Assembly: GCF_003388735.1 (NCBI RefSeq)
Contig: NZ_QUBQ01000001.1
Coordinates: 496,001-560,000, forward strand
Origin: Paenibacillus paeoniae
GTDB lineage: Bacteria; Bacillota; Bacilli; Paenibacillales; Paenibacillaceae
Reading direction: 5' to 3'
Length of the DNA stretch: 64,000 nt
Below, piece by piece: positions 9,604 to 18,934 of the stretch (its first letter is position 1; the number at the start of each line of letters is the position of its first letter). A program made the translations under genes and the position numbers. The notes under the pieces are model-generated. The model was not told the origin of the DNA. It did no database searches and saw only the letters and a program-made list of their open reading frames with translations.

Positions 9604-10395
9604 ATGGGAGAAGCGATCGTGGTAACATCAGGCAAGGGCGGAGTCGGCAAAACGACAACCTCGGCCAATATCGGAACAGCGCTCGCGCTGCTGGGCAAAA
9701 AAGTATGTATGATTGATACCGATATCGGACTCCGCAACCTGGATGTAGTGATGGGGCTTGAGAATCGGATAATATACGATCTGGTAGACGTAGCGGAAGG
9801 ACGCTGCCGTCTGAGCCAAGCGCTTGTCAAAGATAAGCGGTTCGATGAGCTGTATATGCTTCCCGCTGCCCAGACGAAGGATAAGGATTCTGTCAAGCCG
9901 GAGCAAATCCGGGCAATGGTGCTTGAGCTGAAGCAGGACCATGATTATGTTATTATTGATTGTCCTGCCGGCATCGAGCATGGTTTCCGCAACGCGATTG
10001 CGGGTGCCGACCGTGCCATTGTGGTAACCACACCAGAGAATGCCGCTGTTCGCGATGCAGATCGCGTCATCGGATTGCTGGAGGGCGAGAAGATTCCATC
10101 CAAGCTTGTTATTAACCGTATTCGCCAATCGATGGTGAAAAACGGAGAGATGCTTGATATTGATGAAATCTGCCAAGTATTGGCCATTGATTTATTGGGA
10201 ATAGTGCCCGATGATGAAAAAGTGATATCTGCGGCCAATAGCGGAGAGCCTACTGTTATGAATCCGGCTTCGCGGGCAGCTATCGCCTACCGCAATATTG
10301 CGCGCCGTATACTCGGCGATATGGTACCGCTTATGCTGCTGGATGAAAAGGCGGGTGCCTTCAAGCGATTCCGCAAGTTCCTTGGAATAGGATGA
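9604..10395 (+). CDS. minD: Septum-site ATPase MinD
   Basis: ParA/MinD-type ATPase that binds the membrane and carries MinC. The 263 residues contain the deviant Walker A SGKGGVGKTTT (9-19), the DTDIGLRNLD switch region and DCPAGIEHGF. The C-terminal end (GAFKRFRKFLGIG) is an amphipathic helix of the membrane-targeting type. A tight junction with minC and an aaaggagtg site support translation in one operon. Confidence 0.97.
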   Translation: MGEAIVVTSGKGGVGKTTTSANIGTALALLGKKVCMIDTDIGLRNLDVVMGLENRIIYDLVDVAEGRCRLSQALVKDKRFDELYMLPAAQTKDKDSVKPEQIRAMVLELKQDHDYVIIDCPAGIEHGFRNAIAGADRAIVVTTPENAAVRDADRVIGLLEGEKIPSKLVINRIRQSMVKNGEMLDIDEICQVLAIDLLGIVPDDEKVISAANSGEPTVMNPASRAAIAYRNIARRILGDMVPLMLLDEKAGAFKRFRKFLGIG

Positions 10396-10402
10396 TTGCC
10401 TT

Positions 10403-11554
10403 GTGCTTAACAAACTGAAAAAGCTGGATTGGGGCATCTTGATCATCTTGCTGTGTCTTATGGCCATTAGTTCGTTGGTTATACACAGCGCTACGGCCAA
10501 CAATCCGATGTATCACAACAACGACATGAAGCAGCTAGCTTTTTTCGGCCTAGGTTTTGTCGTGGCGATTGTGTCCGTGTTGTTCGACTACCGTATCGTG
10601 CTGAAGTTCTGGTATGTGTTTTACGGCATTGGCGTTGCGCTGCTCATCCTGGTCTATTTCTTCGGAGCTGAGATTAACGGTGCCAAAGGATGGTTCAAGC
10701 TAGGGGAGTCGATTAACTTCCAGCCGGCGGAAATGATGAAAATCATTCTGATTATTGGCATTGCGTATATTATGGGCAGACGGCAAGGCGATAAGCTAAA
10801 CTTTACGAATGATATCATTACGATCGGAGCGTTCGTATTCCTTCCGTTCTTGCTTGTTATGGTTCAGCCTGACCTCGGCAATGCCATTATCTACTTGGTT
10901 ATTGTGATCGGTATGTTGTGGATAGGCAATATCAAATATACGCATGTGGCGATCGGGCTTGCGATTGTCGTAGGCAGCGTCATGCTGTTTGTCTTTCTGT
11001 TCAACAGCTTCAATACGGAGATCAAAGATTATTTGGTAGGCCACAAAAAGACGCATTGGTATGAACGGATTAATACCTTTATTAATCCAAGCGAAGCCAC
11101 AGCAGATGCAAGGCGCCAATCGCTGAATGCGCAAATCGCTATCGGTTCGGGCGGTTTAAGCGGAGACGGCTTCTTGCAAGGAGATATGAAAAATGGCGGT
11201 TTCGTGCCCTATACGTATTCGGATTCGATCTTTGTCGTTATCGGGGAGGAATTCGGATTCCAAGGTGCTGCTATACTGCTGCTGCTCTACTTCCTGCTGA
11301 TCTATCGAATGATCATGATCGCCTTCAAATGTTATGACAGGCGAGCCTCATTCATTGTCATTGGGGTAGTCTCCATGTTCGTATTCCAAATCTTCCAGAA
11401 CATCGGCATGATGATCGGATTGATGCCGATTACGGGTATTACGCTTCCTTTCATTAGCTATGGCGGTACTTCACTATTGCTCAATATGCTGTCGATCGGG
11501 TTAGTGTTCAGCATTAAAGCGCATCAGGAAGTCTATGAATTGGCAGATAACTAA
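10403..11554 (+). CDS. rodA: SEDS-family peptidoglycan glycosyltransferase RodA
   Basis: Polytopic membrane polymerase of the elongasome. The 383-residue protein has about ten membrane helices, the WFKLGESINFQPAEMMKI motif (FtsW/RodA SEDS signature, with Gln-Pro-Ala-Glu) and the C-terminal ITGITLPFISYGGTS motif. The start is GTG at 10403, 7 bases after minD. Position behind mreBCD-minCD favours RodA over FtsW or SpoVE, but sequence alone cannot fully separate the subfamilies here. Confidence 0.92.
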   Translation: MLNKLKKLDWGILIILLCLMAISSLVIHSATANNPMYHNNDMKQLAFFGLGFVVAIVSVLFDYRIVLKFWYVFYGIGVALLILVYFFGAEINGAKGWFKLGESINFQPAEMMKIILIIGIAYIMGRRQGDKLNFTNDIITIGAFVFLPFLLVMVQPDLGNAIIYLVIVIGMLWIGNIKYTHVAIGLAIVVGSVMLFVFLFNSFNTEIKDYLVGHKKTHWYERINTFINPSEATADARRQSLNAQIAIGSGGLSGDGFLQGDMKNGGFVPYTYSDSIFVVIGEEFGFQGAAILLLLYFLLIYRMIMIAFKCYDRRASFIVIGVVSMFVFQIFQNIGMMIGLMPITGITLPFISYGGTSLLLNMLSIGLVFSIKAHQEVYELADN

Positions 11555-11565
11555 ATACAATCATT

Positions 11566-11613
11566 AAAGCATGGTTTGTACAGAGTTCCGCTCTGTCAGG
11601 CGATGCTTTTTTT
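11566..11613 (+). terminator. Terminator after rodA
   Basis: Outer arms AAAGCAT and ATGCTTT enclose an inner hairpin ACAGAG-ttccg-CTCTGT, followed by a run of T. It closes the mre-min-rodA unit. Confidence 0.85.
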
Positions 11614-11645
11614 GCATGCTGTCTGCACGAATACTTGTCTCATTC

Positions 11646-11663
11646 CTCTCATAGTTATGAGAG
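11646..11663. repeat. Inverted repeat upstream of spoIVFA
   Basis: Arms CTCTCAT and ATGAGAG around a 4-base loop, about 50 bases ahead of the spoIVFA start and downstream of the rodA terminator. It may be an operator or part of the promoter; no T-run follows it. Confidence 0.35.
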
Positions 11664-11714
11664 ATGAGATATGGGCGGCAGAGAAAGAAGCCGCCGATTC
11701 GGGGAGGACAGGCC

Positions 11715-12701
11715 ATGGGACTTAGAGATGACGTGAAGCAGCGCAGGCATGAGAAAATAAGAAGTCTGCTCCATTATTATAACGGGTCGCAGGATAAGGA
11801 TAGGCGAGACGAGCAAGCAAACGAATGGAACACGGATTCTGACAGCAACATCTCAGCGGACAAATCACTTCAGGAGGCTCGTGCGTCAAATGAGACTGCA
11901 GACCCGCCCTTACGGAGGGGTAATCGCCCTGTTGGTCTGACCCAGACAGGTTCGGCTGACCCGGAACTGGCATGGAAGCAAAATCCCAATCCTTGGGCGG
12001 CATGGGGAGAAGACCGAGGTTCAACTGGAACAAGAAGTTTTGTGAAATCTCAGCATACAGACGATTTCGAACCGCCAAGGGGCGGATGGAGAAGACTGCG
12101 TAAAGAATTAGCTTGGAAGTTCGCCTTATCGGTCGCTATTTTCGGAGGCATATGGACTATGTTCGAATCGGAGCACCCCTGGTCGGCGAAAGGACAGGCT
12201 TTTGTATCAGACGCAATGTCGAACGAGATCGATTTTGCTTCCGTTGCTCTTTGGTACAAGGACGTATTCGCGGGAGCCCCTTCCTTTATTCCTATATTCG
12301 GGGGCAAGAGCGGCAATGCAACACTGGTGGACGGTCAACCTAAGGGGCTTGTTGTCTCGCCTTTGGAGGGGGCGACAGTCGTACGGACTTTCGCTGATTT
12401 GCTCAACGGCGTGGAGCTGGCTGGTGATCCGGAAGCTGCTGTCGTCGCAGCGGAGACGGGAAGAGTGATCCAGATTTCCACACGAAAAGACAGCGTGCTG
12501 ATCCAACATGCCAATGAACGAATATCAATCTATGGCAAGCTGGCAACGGTGAACGTAGCGGTCAATGATTGGGTGGAAGCGGGGCAGCTTATTGGCAAGC
12601 TTCAGCCGGTAGAGAATGATGCTGGTTACAGCTTCCTATACTTTGCAGTGAAGCAGAAAGACCGGTATATGGATCCGTTGGACGTGATACCGATTGATTA
12701 A
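11715..12701 (+). CDS. spoIVFA: Stage IV sporulation protein FA (degenerate M23 family)
   Basis: In B. subtilis SpoIVFA holds the SpoIVFB protease in check in the outer forespore membrane until SpoIVB cleaves it. This 328-residue protein has a long hydrophilic N-terminal region, one membrane helix at about 132-151 and a C-terminal lysostaphin/M23-like beta domain (about 224-328; GRVIQISTRKDSVLIQHANERISIYGKL, DWVEAGQLIGKL). The HxH zinc ligands of active M23 enzymes are not evident, as expected for SpoIVFA. ATG 11715 lies 5 bases after a ggggaggac site. The next gene encodes SpoIVFB and overlaps by 8 bases, which supports the call. Confidence 0.87.
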   Translation: MGLRDDVKQRRHEKIRSLLHYYNGSQDKDRRDEQANEWNTDSDSNISADKSLQEARASNETADPPLRRGNRPVGLTQTGSADPELAWKQNPNPWAAWGEDRGSTGTRSFVKSQHTDDFEPPRGGWRRLRKELAWKFALSVAIFGGIWTMFESEHPWSAKGQAFVSDAMSNEIDFASVALWYKDVFAGAPSFIPIFGGKSGNATLVDGQPKGLVVSPLEGATVVRTFADLLNGVELAGDPEAAVVAAETGRVIQISTRKDSVLIQHANERISIYGKLATVNVAVNDWVEAGQLIGKLQPVENDAGYSFLYFAVKQKDRYMDPLDVIPID

Positions 12702-13572
12702 GTGCGGAGGCATACGCTGGTCGATTCATCCGTTGTTCATTATCGTCATGCTGGCTTCAGCTGTCACGGGTTACTTTGCCGAGCTGCTGACGCTGTTTAT
12801 TCTTGTGCTGGTGCATGAATTAGGTCATGTTGTCGTTGCGAAAGGATTCGGTTGGACGATCAGGGAAGTGAAGCTGCTCCCATTCGGCGGTGTGGCTGAG
12901 GTGGATGAAGCGGGAGGCATTACAGCCAAAGAAGACGCCATCGTGGCGATTGCGGGCCCTCTCCAAAACGTATGGATGGGCGCGCTTGCATGGGGACTTG
13001 GCGTTGCGGGCATTTGGGATGAAGCATGGGCTCAGTATGTCGGGCAAGCCAATCTGATGATCGCCTTGTTCAATCTTCTGCCGATCTATCCGCTTGATGG
13101 GGGGAAGCTGCTGCAGGCTCTGCTCAGCTATATGATGAATTATTATCGCATGTTGATTTGGTCTGCCAGACTCAGCTTGCTGTTCAGCGCTATGATGCTC
13201 CTTGGCGCGTTGTTCCCTTTGATCGGAGGCGAGGGTATTCAACTTAATTTGTTCATCGTGGGTACGTTCCTTCTTGTATCGAATTGGACGTATCACCGGA
13301 ACATTCCTTATTTGTTCTATCGTTTTTTGACCCATCGGAGCAATCAAGCAGAGGATGTGTCGGAACAAGGGAAGACAGTGAGCCCTATTATTGTGAATGG
13401 CAAGCAATCCGTTCTCTCTGTCGCCAAGCTGTTCAATAGGGAACGCTACCACCTTGTGTATGTGATTGGTGCTTCGTCAACGGGCTTGCAGGTGCTTCCT
13501 GAAGGGCGGATCGTCGATGGATGCTTGTCCGGACTGAACCCTCATCGTGCAGTAAGCGAGCTTTTCAGTTAA
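12694..13572 (+). CDS. spoIVFB: Stage IV sporulation protein FB, intramembrane metalloprotease
   Basis: Site-2-protease family enzyme that cuts pro-sigma-K in the mother cell. The 292-residue protein has several membrane helices. The zinc motif HELGH is at residues 41-45 and the third ligand, in NLLPIYPLDGG, is Asp135; both fit B. subtilis SpoIVFB. The PFGGVAEVDE segment after the first motif is also characteristic. The start is TTG, overlapping the end of spoIVFA, so translation is probably coupled. The C-terminal part (about 225-292) is a soluble CBS-like tail. Confidence 0.93.
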   Translation: MIKCGGIRWSIHPLFIIVMLASAVTGYFAELLTLFILVLVHELGHVVVAKGFGWTIREVKLLPFGGVAEVDEAGGITAKEDAIVAIAGPLQNVWMGALAWGLGVAGIWDEAWAQYVGQANLMIALFNLLPIYPLDGGKLLQALLSYMMNYYRMLIWSARLSLLFSAMMLLGALFPLIGGEGIQLNLFIVGTFLLVSNWTYHRNIPYLFYRFLTHRSNQAEDVSEQGKTVSPIIVNGKQSVLSVAKLFNRERYHLVYVIGASSTGLQVLPEGRIVDGCLSGLNPHRAVSELFS

Positions 13573-13608
13573 ACTAAGGAAAAGGCTTGCTTGGGAGGAT
13601 CGGTAAGG

Positions 13609-14835
13609 ATGAAACAAATGCTCATGCATGTGGAAGGCGATGCGCTGCAAACCGCGGTTCTAAGAGACGGCTGTCTGGATGAATTTTTTATGGAGCGTTC
13701 CGGCGGGGGAAGCCTCGTCGGCAATGTCTATAAGGGAAGGGTTGTTAATGTGCTGCCAGGCATGGAAGCGGCTTTTGTCGATATTGGACTGGGCAAAAAC
13801 GCCTTTCTGTATATTGATGATATGCTTCATCCTCATGCGGACAAGCAGCCCAAGCAAAAACCGGCAGTTGCCGAAATTGCGCGGCCGGGCCAGGAGCTCG
13901 TCGTTCAGGTTGTGAAGGACCCCCTGGGAGGAAAGGGGGCTCGCGTCACGACTCATTTCAACTTGGCGGGAAGATGGCTTGTCTATATGCCAAGCGCAGG
14001 ATACGTCGGCATATCCAAAAGAATCGATAGCGAAGCTGAGAGGGAACGGCTTCGATTGCTTGGCGAGCAGCTGCGCCTGGAGGATGAAGGTATTATTATG
14101 AGGACGGCAGCAGAAGGGGAAGGCGAGGAGTCTCTGGATGGGGATGTCGGGAAGCTGCGCGAGCTATGGCGGGCAGTGGAGGGACGAGCTGCCGAAGTGA
14201 AGGCGCCTGCGTTGCTTCATTGCGAAGCCGGCCTTATGCATCGTGTCGTTCGCGATTCGTTGATGCTTGATATCGATGAATTATGGATCGACAGCCCGTC
14301 ACGATTCGATGAAGCTTCCAAGCTGTTGTCAGATATGACGCCTAAACTGAAGGAACGGCTTCGATTGTACGAATCGGAGGGCCGCGGCGGCTTGTTCCAG
14401 TCGTTCGGAGTATCCGCTCAGATCGAAGAGGCGTTCTCCAAGCGAATTCCAATGAACAATGGCGGATATCTCATATGGGAAGAGACCGAGGCGCTCACTG
14501 TCATCGATGTGAATACGGGCAAATATACAGGTACGAACAATCTGGAGGATACCGTCTTTCGAACCAATCTGGAAGCGGCTGCGCTTATTGCCAGGCTGCT
14601 GCGTGTACGGGACGTTGGCGGCATTATCATTATCGATTTTATTGATATGCAGCAGGAAGACAGCAAGAGTAAAATTTTGACTAAAATGATAGATGAGGTT
14701 CGACGCGACGGTACAAAATGTACGATCGTTGGTTGGACAAAGCTCGGTCTCATGGAGCTGACACGCAAAAAGGCGCGGGAGAATGCCATCAGCCAGATGG
14801 GCGAGGTATGCAAAACCTGTGGTCAAAGCAGTTAA
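13609..14835 (+). CDS. rng: Ribonuclease G/E family protein
   Basis: Endoribonuclease acting on structured RNAs and rRNA precursors. The 408-residue protein has an N-terminal S1-like region (about 35-120) and the RNase E/G core with metal-binding aspartates in TVIDVNTGKYTG and IIIDFIDMQ, then GWTKLGLMELTRKK. It ends soon after CKTCGQ, a short form of the zinc-link tail. ATG 13609 follows a gggagg site by about 10 bases. It sits before rplU, a common RNase G location in Firmicutes that have the enzyme. Confidence 0.92.
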   Translation: MKQMLMHVEGDALQTAVLRDGCLDEFFMERSGGGSLVGNVYKGRVVNVLPGMEAAFVDIGLGKNAFLYIDDMLHPHADKQPKQKPAVAEIARPGQELVVQVVKDPLGGKGARVTTHFNLAGRWLVYMPSAGYVGISKRIDSEAERERLRLLGEQLRLEDEGIIMRTAAEGEGEESLDGDVGKLRELWRAVEGRAAEVKAPALLHCEAGLMHRVVRDSLMLDIDELWIDSPSRFDEASKLLSDMTPKLKERLRLYESEGRGGLFQSFGVSAQIEEAFSKRIPMNNGGYLIWEETEALTVIDVNTGKYTGTNNLEDTVFRTNLEAAALIARLLRVRDVGGIIIIDFIDMQQEDSKSKILTKMIDEVRRDGTKCTIVGWTKLGLMELTRKKARENAISQMGEVCKTCGQSS

Positions 14836-14940
14836 ACAGTTAAACGATACGGCTTAGTGCATAGTATCCTTGAAGGAAATAGCTTGTAATAGGTTTCCGG
14901 TTATGGTAAGCTGTTTGGGTGTATGTTCCGTATCATCATG

Positions 14941-15046
14941 GTGCGAATGTACAGGTACCGCTCCGATCAGGTACATAAGCGCACAGGCTTCGGTCTAGTG
15001 TCCACCTACATCAGGCGAGTCTTCGAAAATAAGGAGGTGCACCACA
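14941..15046 (+). ncRNA. Candidate L21-type ribosomal protein leader
   Basis: The 210-base gap between rng and rplU holds a clear hairpin at 14941-14984: outer arms GTGCG and CGCAC, inner arms TGTAC and GTACA. Downstream, CACCT at 15003-15007 can pair with AGGTG inside the strong rplU ribosome site (15035-15039), a possible translation switch. B. subtilis rplU is known to have a leader RNA at this place. The fold here was worked out by eye, so the family assignment is tentative. Confidence 0.45.
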
Positions 15047-15358
15047 ATGTTCGCAATTATCGAAACTGGCGGCAAGCAATACAAAGTTCAGGAGGGCGAT
15101 GTAATCTACATCGAGAAACTGGACGGCAACCAAGGCGAAAACGTAACGTTCGATCGCGTACTGGCCGTATCCGGCAAGGACGGACTCGTAACTGGCGCTC
15201 CGGTTGTATCCGGCGCAACAGTAACAGGCAAAGTCGAGAAACACGGCAGAGGCCAAAAGATCACCGTTTACAAATACAAAGCCAAAAAGAACTACCGTCG
15301 TAAGCAAGGCCATCGTCAGCCTTACACGAAAGTAACGATCGAGAAAATCCAAGCGTAA
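15047..15358 (+). CDS. rplU: 50S ribosomal protein L21
   Basis: A 103-residue ribosomal protein beginning [15 protein letters not shown], with the C-terminal [18 protein letters not shown] signature. It has a very strong ribosome site (aaggaggtg). It is followed by prp and rpmA, the standard Firmicute order. Confidence 0.98.
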   Translation: MFAIIETGGKQYKVQEGDVIYIEKLDGNQGENVTFDRVLAVSGKDGLVTGAPVVSGATVTGKVEKHGRGQKITVYKYKAKKNYRRKQGHRQPYTKVTIEKIQA

Positions 15359-15368
15359 GAGGACTTCT

Positions 15369-15701
15369 ATGATTAACGTTACATTTCTTCGGAATGCTGA
15401 TAAACGCATCGTATCGTTTGCAGTCGAAGGACATGCTAAATATGCGAAGCCCGGCAAAGACATTGTCTGTGCCGGCGTGTCGGCAGTATCGGTCGGCACG
15501 GTGAATGCGATTGAGACATTGGCGGGGTTTGAGCTTCAGACTACGATGAAGAACGGCTGGCTGTCTTCGGATATTCCGGTTCTGCCTGATGCGGAAGCGG
15601 ATAGCCGAATGCAGCTGCTGCTTGAATCGATGTTGGTTATGCTCGAGTCGATCGCTACATCATACGGCAAGCACGTCGTTATACAGGAGCGGCTGCAATA
15701 A
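15369..15701 (+). CDS. prp: Ribosomal-processing cysteine protease Prp
   Basis: Removes the N-terminal leader of ribosomal protein L27 before or during ribosome assembly. The 110-residue protein has the catalytic pair at the expected positions, His22 (in [19 protein letters not shown]) and Cys34. It lies between rplU and rpmA, and the downstream L27 carries the matching leader. Formerly annotated as YsxB or DUF464. Confidence 0.95.
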   Translation: MINVTFLRNADKRIVSFAVEGHAKYAKPGKDIVCAGVSAVSVGTVNAIETLAGFELQTTMKNGWLSSDIPVLPDAEADSRMQLLLESMLVMLESIATSYGKHVVIQERLQ

Positions 15702-15745
15702 GCCGCCTCACTGCGACGCAACAACTTAAGAAGGAGGGATACACC

Positions 15746-16057
15746 ATGTTGAAACTGAATCTTCAGCTATTCGCATCGAAGAAAGGTGTAGGTTCCACGA
15801 AGAACGGACGCGACTCTCAGTCCAAGCGCCTTGGCGCTAAGCGTGCTGACGGTCAAGTCGTTACTGGAGGAAGCATCTTGTTCCGTCAACGCGGAACGAA
15901 GATCCACCCAGGCACTAACGTTGGCATCGGTAAAGACGACACTCTGTACGCGAAAGTGGACGGCGTTGTGAAGTTCGAGCGCCTCGGACGCGATCGCAAA
16001 AAAGTGAGCGTATACCCTGTTGCTCAAGCTCCAGTAGCTGCGGCAGTAGAAGCTTAA
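15746..16057 (+). CDS. rpmA: 50S ribosomal protein L27 with cleavable leader
   Basis: A 103-residue L27. It starts with [17 protein letters not shown]; the first nine residues plus Ala are the Firmicute leader that Prp cleaves after LQLFA. The rest shows the L27 core ([38 protein letters not shown]). An aaggagg site precedes the ATG. Confidence 0.98.
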   Translation: MLKLNLQLFASKKGVGSTKNGRDSQSKRLGAKRADGQVVTGGSILFRQRGTKIHPGTNVGIGKDDTLYAKVDGVVKFERLGRDRKKVSVYPVAQAPVAAAVEA

Positions 16058-16166
16058 GACAGAAACGTAAGCGGCTGACGTCGTCTTCCCAGACGGCGCA
16101 GCGTACGTTTTGCGTCGAGATAGAAGCCCGGTATAAGTGCGAAACCTATACGACTTGTATTTCGAT

Positions 16167-16207
16167 AAAGCCCCGGCCGGCATTGCTAGGCCTGGGGCTT
16201 TTGTTAT
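16167..16207 (+). terminator. Terminator after rpmA
   Basis: Arms AAAGCCCCggcc and ggccTGGGGCTTT around a 10-base loop, followed by a T-rich tail. It separates the ribosomal genes from spo0B-obg. Confidence 0.85.
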
Positions 16208-16215
16208 TTAGGGAG

Positions 16216-16244
16216 ATGACCAAGCTGGATCGCCATGGTATACT
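16216..16244 (+). promoter_or_regulatory. Candidate promoter for spo0B-obg
   Basis: ATGACC and TATACT separated by 17 bases, with a TG one base before the -10 (extended -10). It lies about 40 bases ahead of spo0B, just after the rpmA terminator. Confidence 0.5.
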
Positions 16245-16284
16245 GAATGAGCTAGTACATTAGGGTGAAGGTAGGTTCTTGCGA

Positions 16285-17022
16285 ATGGGACGCTATACGA
16301 CGGCGAAGCATTACGCGGCGGCATCCATCTTGCTGCCTGGAAGCGCGGCATTGATCTGGCCGGGCAAAGTTTGGCTGACAGCTTTGTTTCTCATCTGGCT
16401 AGTCGCGAGCGCGGCATACTGGATTCGCGAGGAGCGCAAGGAGAATCAAGAGCGGCTTGCAAGAACGATTGGAGCCATGCAGAACTCCGGTATTCGCACC
16501 CTGAACCATCATCGCCATGATTGGATGAATGATTTGCAAGTACTGTTCGGATATACCAGAATGGGAAAATTGGATAAGACGATCGAGTATGTGGAGAAAA
16601 TAAGAGAGAGAATGGCTGCAGAAAGCGCCATCTCGAAGCTTGGTTCGCCCACTTTGGTCAGCTTTATTCACTCTTTTAGAACGATCACCAATTCTCTCTC
16701 GCTTCAAGTGGATATAAAGGGAGACCTTCATCTGAACGAGCTGGCTCTGGACGGAGAGGCTGTTGCAGAGACGATCATACATACGATAAATGCCTACCGG
16801 TTCGCCGTGAAGTCGGATAGCGCTGCCTGGTCTGTACTCAAGCTGGAATTGAGTGCGGATGACGAAGCGCTGTATGCATCGTTTTATTATGAAGGTGAAT
16901 TGATGAATGAACAACAATGGAGTCAAAAAATAAAACAGCAGTTGGAGGGTGCGCCGCTGAAGCCTATCGGCTCCGTGCAGAACTTCTCCAAAGTGCTGCT
17001 AAGGGCGGAACTACGCGCTTGA
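16285..17022 (+). CDS. spo0B: Spo0B-type sporulation phosphotransferase with N-terminal membrane region
   Basis: Spo0B relays phosphate between Spo0F and Spo0A in the sporulation phosphorelay. The phosphoacceptor motif [20 protein letters not shown] is present, with the likely phospho-histidine at residue 78, followed by a helical dimerisation segment and a degenerate kinase-like C-terminal domain. Unlike the 192-residue soluble B. subtilis protein, this 245-residue form begins with two hydrophobic segments (about 10-25 and 29-46), so it should be membrane bound. ATG 16285 gives better spacing from the gaaggtagg site than the TTG at 16279. The pairing with obg supports the identification. Confidence 0.87.
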   Translation: MGRYTTAKHYAAASILLPGSAALIWPGKVWLTALFLIWLVASAAYWIREERKENQERLARTIGAMQNSGIRTLNHHRHDWMNDLQVLFGYTRMGKLDKTIEYVEKIRERMAAESAISKLGSPTLVSFIHSFRTITNSLSLQVDIKGDLHLNELALDGEAVAETIIHTINAYRFAVKSDSAAWSVLKLELSADDEALYASFYYEGELMNEQQWSQKIKQQLEGAPLKPIGSVQNFSKVLLRAELRA

Positions 17023-17035
17023 ACGGAGGCAAGAC

Positions 17036-18361
17036 ATGTTTGTCGATAAGGCAAAGATATTTGTAAAAGGCGGAGACGGCGGAGACGGTATCGTCTCATT
17101 CCGTCGCGAGAAATATGTAGAGAACGGCGGTCCGGCCGGCGGCGACGGCGGTCATGGGGGCGACCTGATATTCCGAGTGGATGAAGGCTTGCGTACGCTG
17201 ATGGACTTTCGTTATCAGAAGCATTTTAAAGCGCAGCGCGGAGAGCGCGGCAAAGTAAAAGGCATGCACGGAGCAAGTGCGGATGATACGATTGTCCGTA
17301 TCCCTCCGGGCACAGTCATCGTGGACGATGATACGAATGAGATCGTTGCGGATTTAACCCGGCACGGACAGCAGGTTGTCATAGCCAAGGGCGGACGCGG
17401 CGGGCGCGGCAATATCCGATTTGCCACAGCTACCAATCCGGCTCCTTATATCTCCGAGAATGGAGAAGAAGGTCAGGAGCGCTGGGTTGTGCTGGAGATG
17501 AAGGTGATGGCGGATGTTGGGCTAGTCGGCTTCCCAAGCGTAGGCAAATCAACTCTGCTTTCGGTCGTATCGGGTGCAAAGCCGAAAATCGGCGCCTACC
17601 ATTTCACTACGATTACACCTAATTTGGGTGTGGTTGACGTTGGCGATGGACGCAGCTTCGTCATGGCGGATTTGCCAGGACTTATCGAAGGTGCCCATGA
17701 GGGTATCGGGCTTGGCCATGAGTTTCTGCGACATGTAGAGCGTACGCGCGTCATTATTCATGTCATTGACATGGCGGCTTCGGAAGGGCGCGATCCTTAC
17801 GAGGATTGGCAGAAAATCAATGCGGAACTGTCTCTCTACAATGAAAAGCTGGCTGATCGTCCGCAGATTATTGCTGCGAATAAGATGGACATGCCGGAAG
17901 CGGCGGAGCAGCTTGAGCTGTTCAAGCAGCAGTTGGAGGAGTCCGGAAGCGAGCGTGTTTACGAGATCATTCCGATTTCTTCCCTGACAAAGCAAGGTAT
18001 TCAGGAGCTGCTCTACAAAGCGGCAGATGTTCTGGATACGGTAGCTGTAGGGACCGAGATCGAAGAAGTGAAGGCGATCGAAGAACGCAAAGTATTCAGC
18101 TACGAGAAGAAAGCAGAGATTACGTTCACTATCCACCGAGAAGACGAAGTGTTCGTGGTGGAAAGCGAAGGCATCACGAATATGATGAAGCGGATGAACT
18201 TGAACTCCTATGATGCCGTTATGCGATTCGCACGCATTATGAGAAAGCTTGGTGTGGACGATTCACTTCGTAAAGCAGGAGCAAAGGATGGCGACATGGT
18301 TCGTGTAGCGGATTTTGCTTTTGAATTTTTTGAAGGAAGCGACTACAATCCGTACGATTGA
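17036..18361 (+). CDS. obgE: GTPase Obg/CgtA
   Basis: Ribosome-associated GTPase involved in 50S assembly, and in B. subtilis needed for sporulation initiation. The 441 residues comprise the glycine-rich Obg fold ([24 protein letters not shown]), the G domain with [20 protein letters not shown] and NKMD, and a C-terminal OCT domain ending [10 protein letters not shown]. The neighbour upstream is spo0B, as in B. subtilis. Confidence 0.97.
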   Translation: MFVDKAKIFVKGGDGGDGIVSFRREKYVENGGPAGGDGGHGGDLIFRVDEGLRTLMDFRYQKHFKAQRGERGKVKGMHGASADDTIVRIPPGTVIVDDDTNEIVADLTRHGQQVVIAKGGRGGRGNIRFATATNPAPYISENGEEGQERWVVLEMKVMADVGLVGFPSVGKSTLLSVVSGAKPKIGAYHFTTITPNLGVVDVGDGRSFVMADLPGLIEGAHEGIGLGHEFLRHVERTRVIIHVIDMAASEGRDPYEDWQKINAELSLYNEKLADRPQIIAANKMDMPEAAEQLELFKQQLEESGSERVYEIIPISSLTKQGIQELLYKAADVLDTVAVGTEIEEVKAIEERKVFSYEKKAEITFTIHREDEVFVVESEGITNMMKRMNLNSYDAVMRFARIMRKLGVDDSLRKAGAKDGDMVRVADFAFEFFEGSDYNPYD

Positions 18362-18368
18362 CAGAGGA

Positions 18369-18395
18369 GACGACGAAAGTCGTCTTTTTTCTTTT
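18369..18395 (+). terminator. Terminator after obgE
   Basis: Stem GACGAC and GTCGTC with a GAAA tetraloop, followed by TTTTTTCTTTT. A textbook intrinsic terminator. Confidence 0.92.
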
Positions 18396-18402
18396 CGGCC
18401 TA

Positions 18403-18431
18403 TTGCCGCATGATGCGGTTTTCGATATAAT
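18403..18431 (+). promoter_or_regulatory. Candidate promoter for pheB-hom-thrB-pheA
   Basis: TTGCCG and a perfect TATAAT with a 17-base spacer, about 45 bases before pheB and directly behind the obgE terminator. Confidence 0.5.
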
Positions 18432-18473
18432 GTCCACTATAGGTGTACAATTGTCTTTTTGAGGAGGACTGGG

Positions 18474-18911
18474 ATGGCGGATCGCTATTTTGTCGTTCGG
18501 GAGGATATATTGCCGGAGGCAATTCAGAAAACCATACTGGTGAAATCGCTCCTCAGCAGCGGGAACGCGGCAACCGTCCATGAAGCTGTGGAGCGTGCAG
18601 GCTTAAGCCGAAGCGCCTTCTATAAGTACAAGGACGGCGTGTACGAGTTGAATGAAATCGCGCAAGAGCGGATTATCACCGTCTCCATGGATTTGGAGCA
18701 TCGGGCGGGCGTGCTGTCGAGCGTACTTGCTCTAGTGGCCAGTCAGGAGGGCAATGTTCTGACCATGAATCAAAGCATACCTCTGCAAGGATTCGCCAAT
18801 GTCGTGCTTTCCATCGATGTATCACAAGTCGCAGGAGACGCATCAGAGCTTATGGAATTGCTTCGCCGCCAATCCGGTGTGCGCAAAGCGTCCATCATCG
18901 GTCGAGGATAA
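18474..18911 (+). CDS. pheB: PheB-like ACT domain protein (UPF0735)
   Basis: A 145-residue protein. An N-terminal helical region contains an HTH-like stretch (ATVHEAVERAGLSRSAFYKY, about 32-51), followed by an ACT domain (about 66-140; ITVSMDLEHRAGVLSSVLAL...). ACT domains bind amino acids, so a regulatory role in this biosynthetic cluster is plausible; the family's exact job is unknown. ATG 18474 is chosen after a gaggagg site. In B. subtilis pheB lies beside obg and pheA, as here, except that hom and thrB are inserted between pheB and pheA. Confidence 0.9.
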   Translation: MADRYFVVREDILPEAIQKTILVKSLLSSGNAATVHEAVERAGLSRSAFYKYKDGVYELNEIAQERIITVSMDLEHRAGVLSSVLALVASQEGNVLTMNQSIPLQGFANVVLSIDVSQVAGDASELMELLRRQSGVRKASIIGRG

Positions 18912-18934
18912 CAACTAAGCAATGGAGGGAATAT

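Noticed and set aside
14923..15303. Plus-strand ORF of 126 codons over the rplU leader
   Set aside because: It runs out of frame through rplU; the L21 frame is certain, and the upstream part is better explained as leader RNA.
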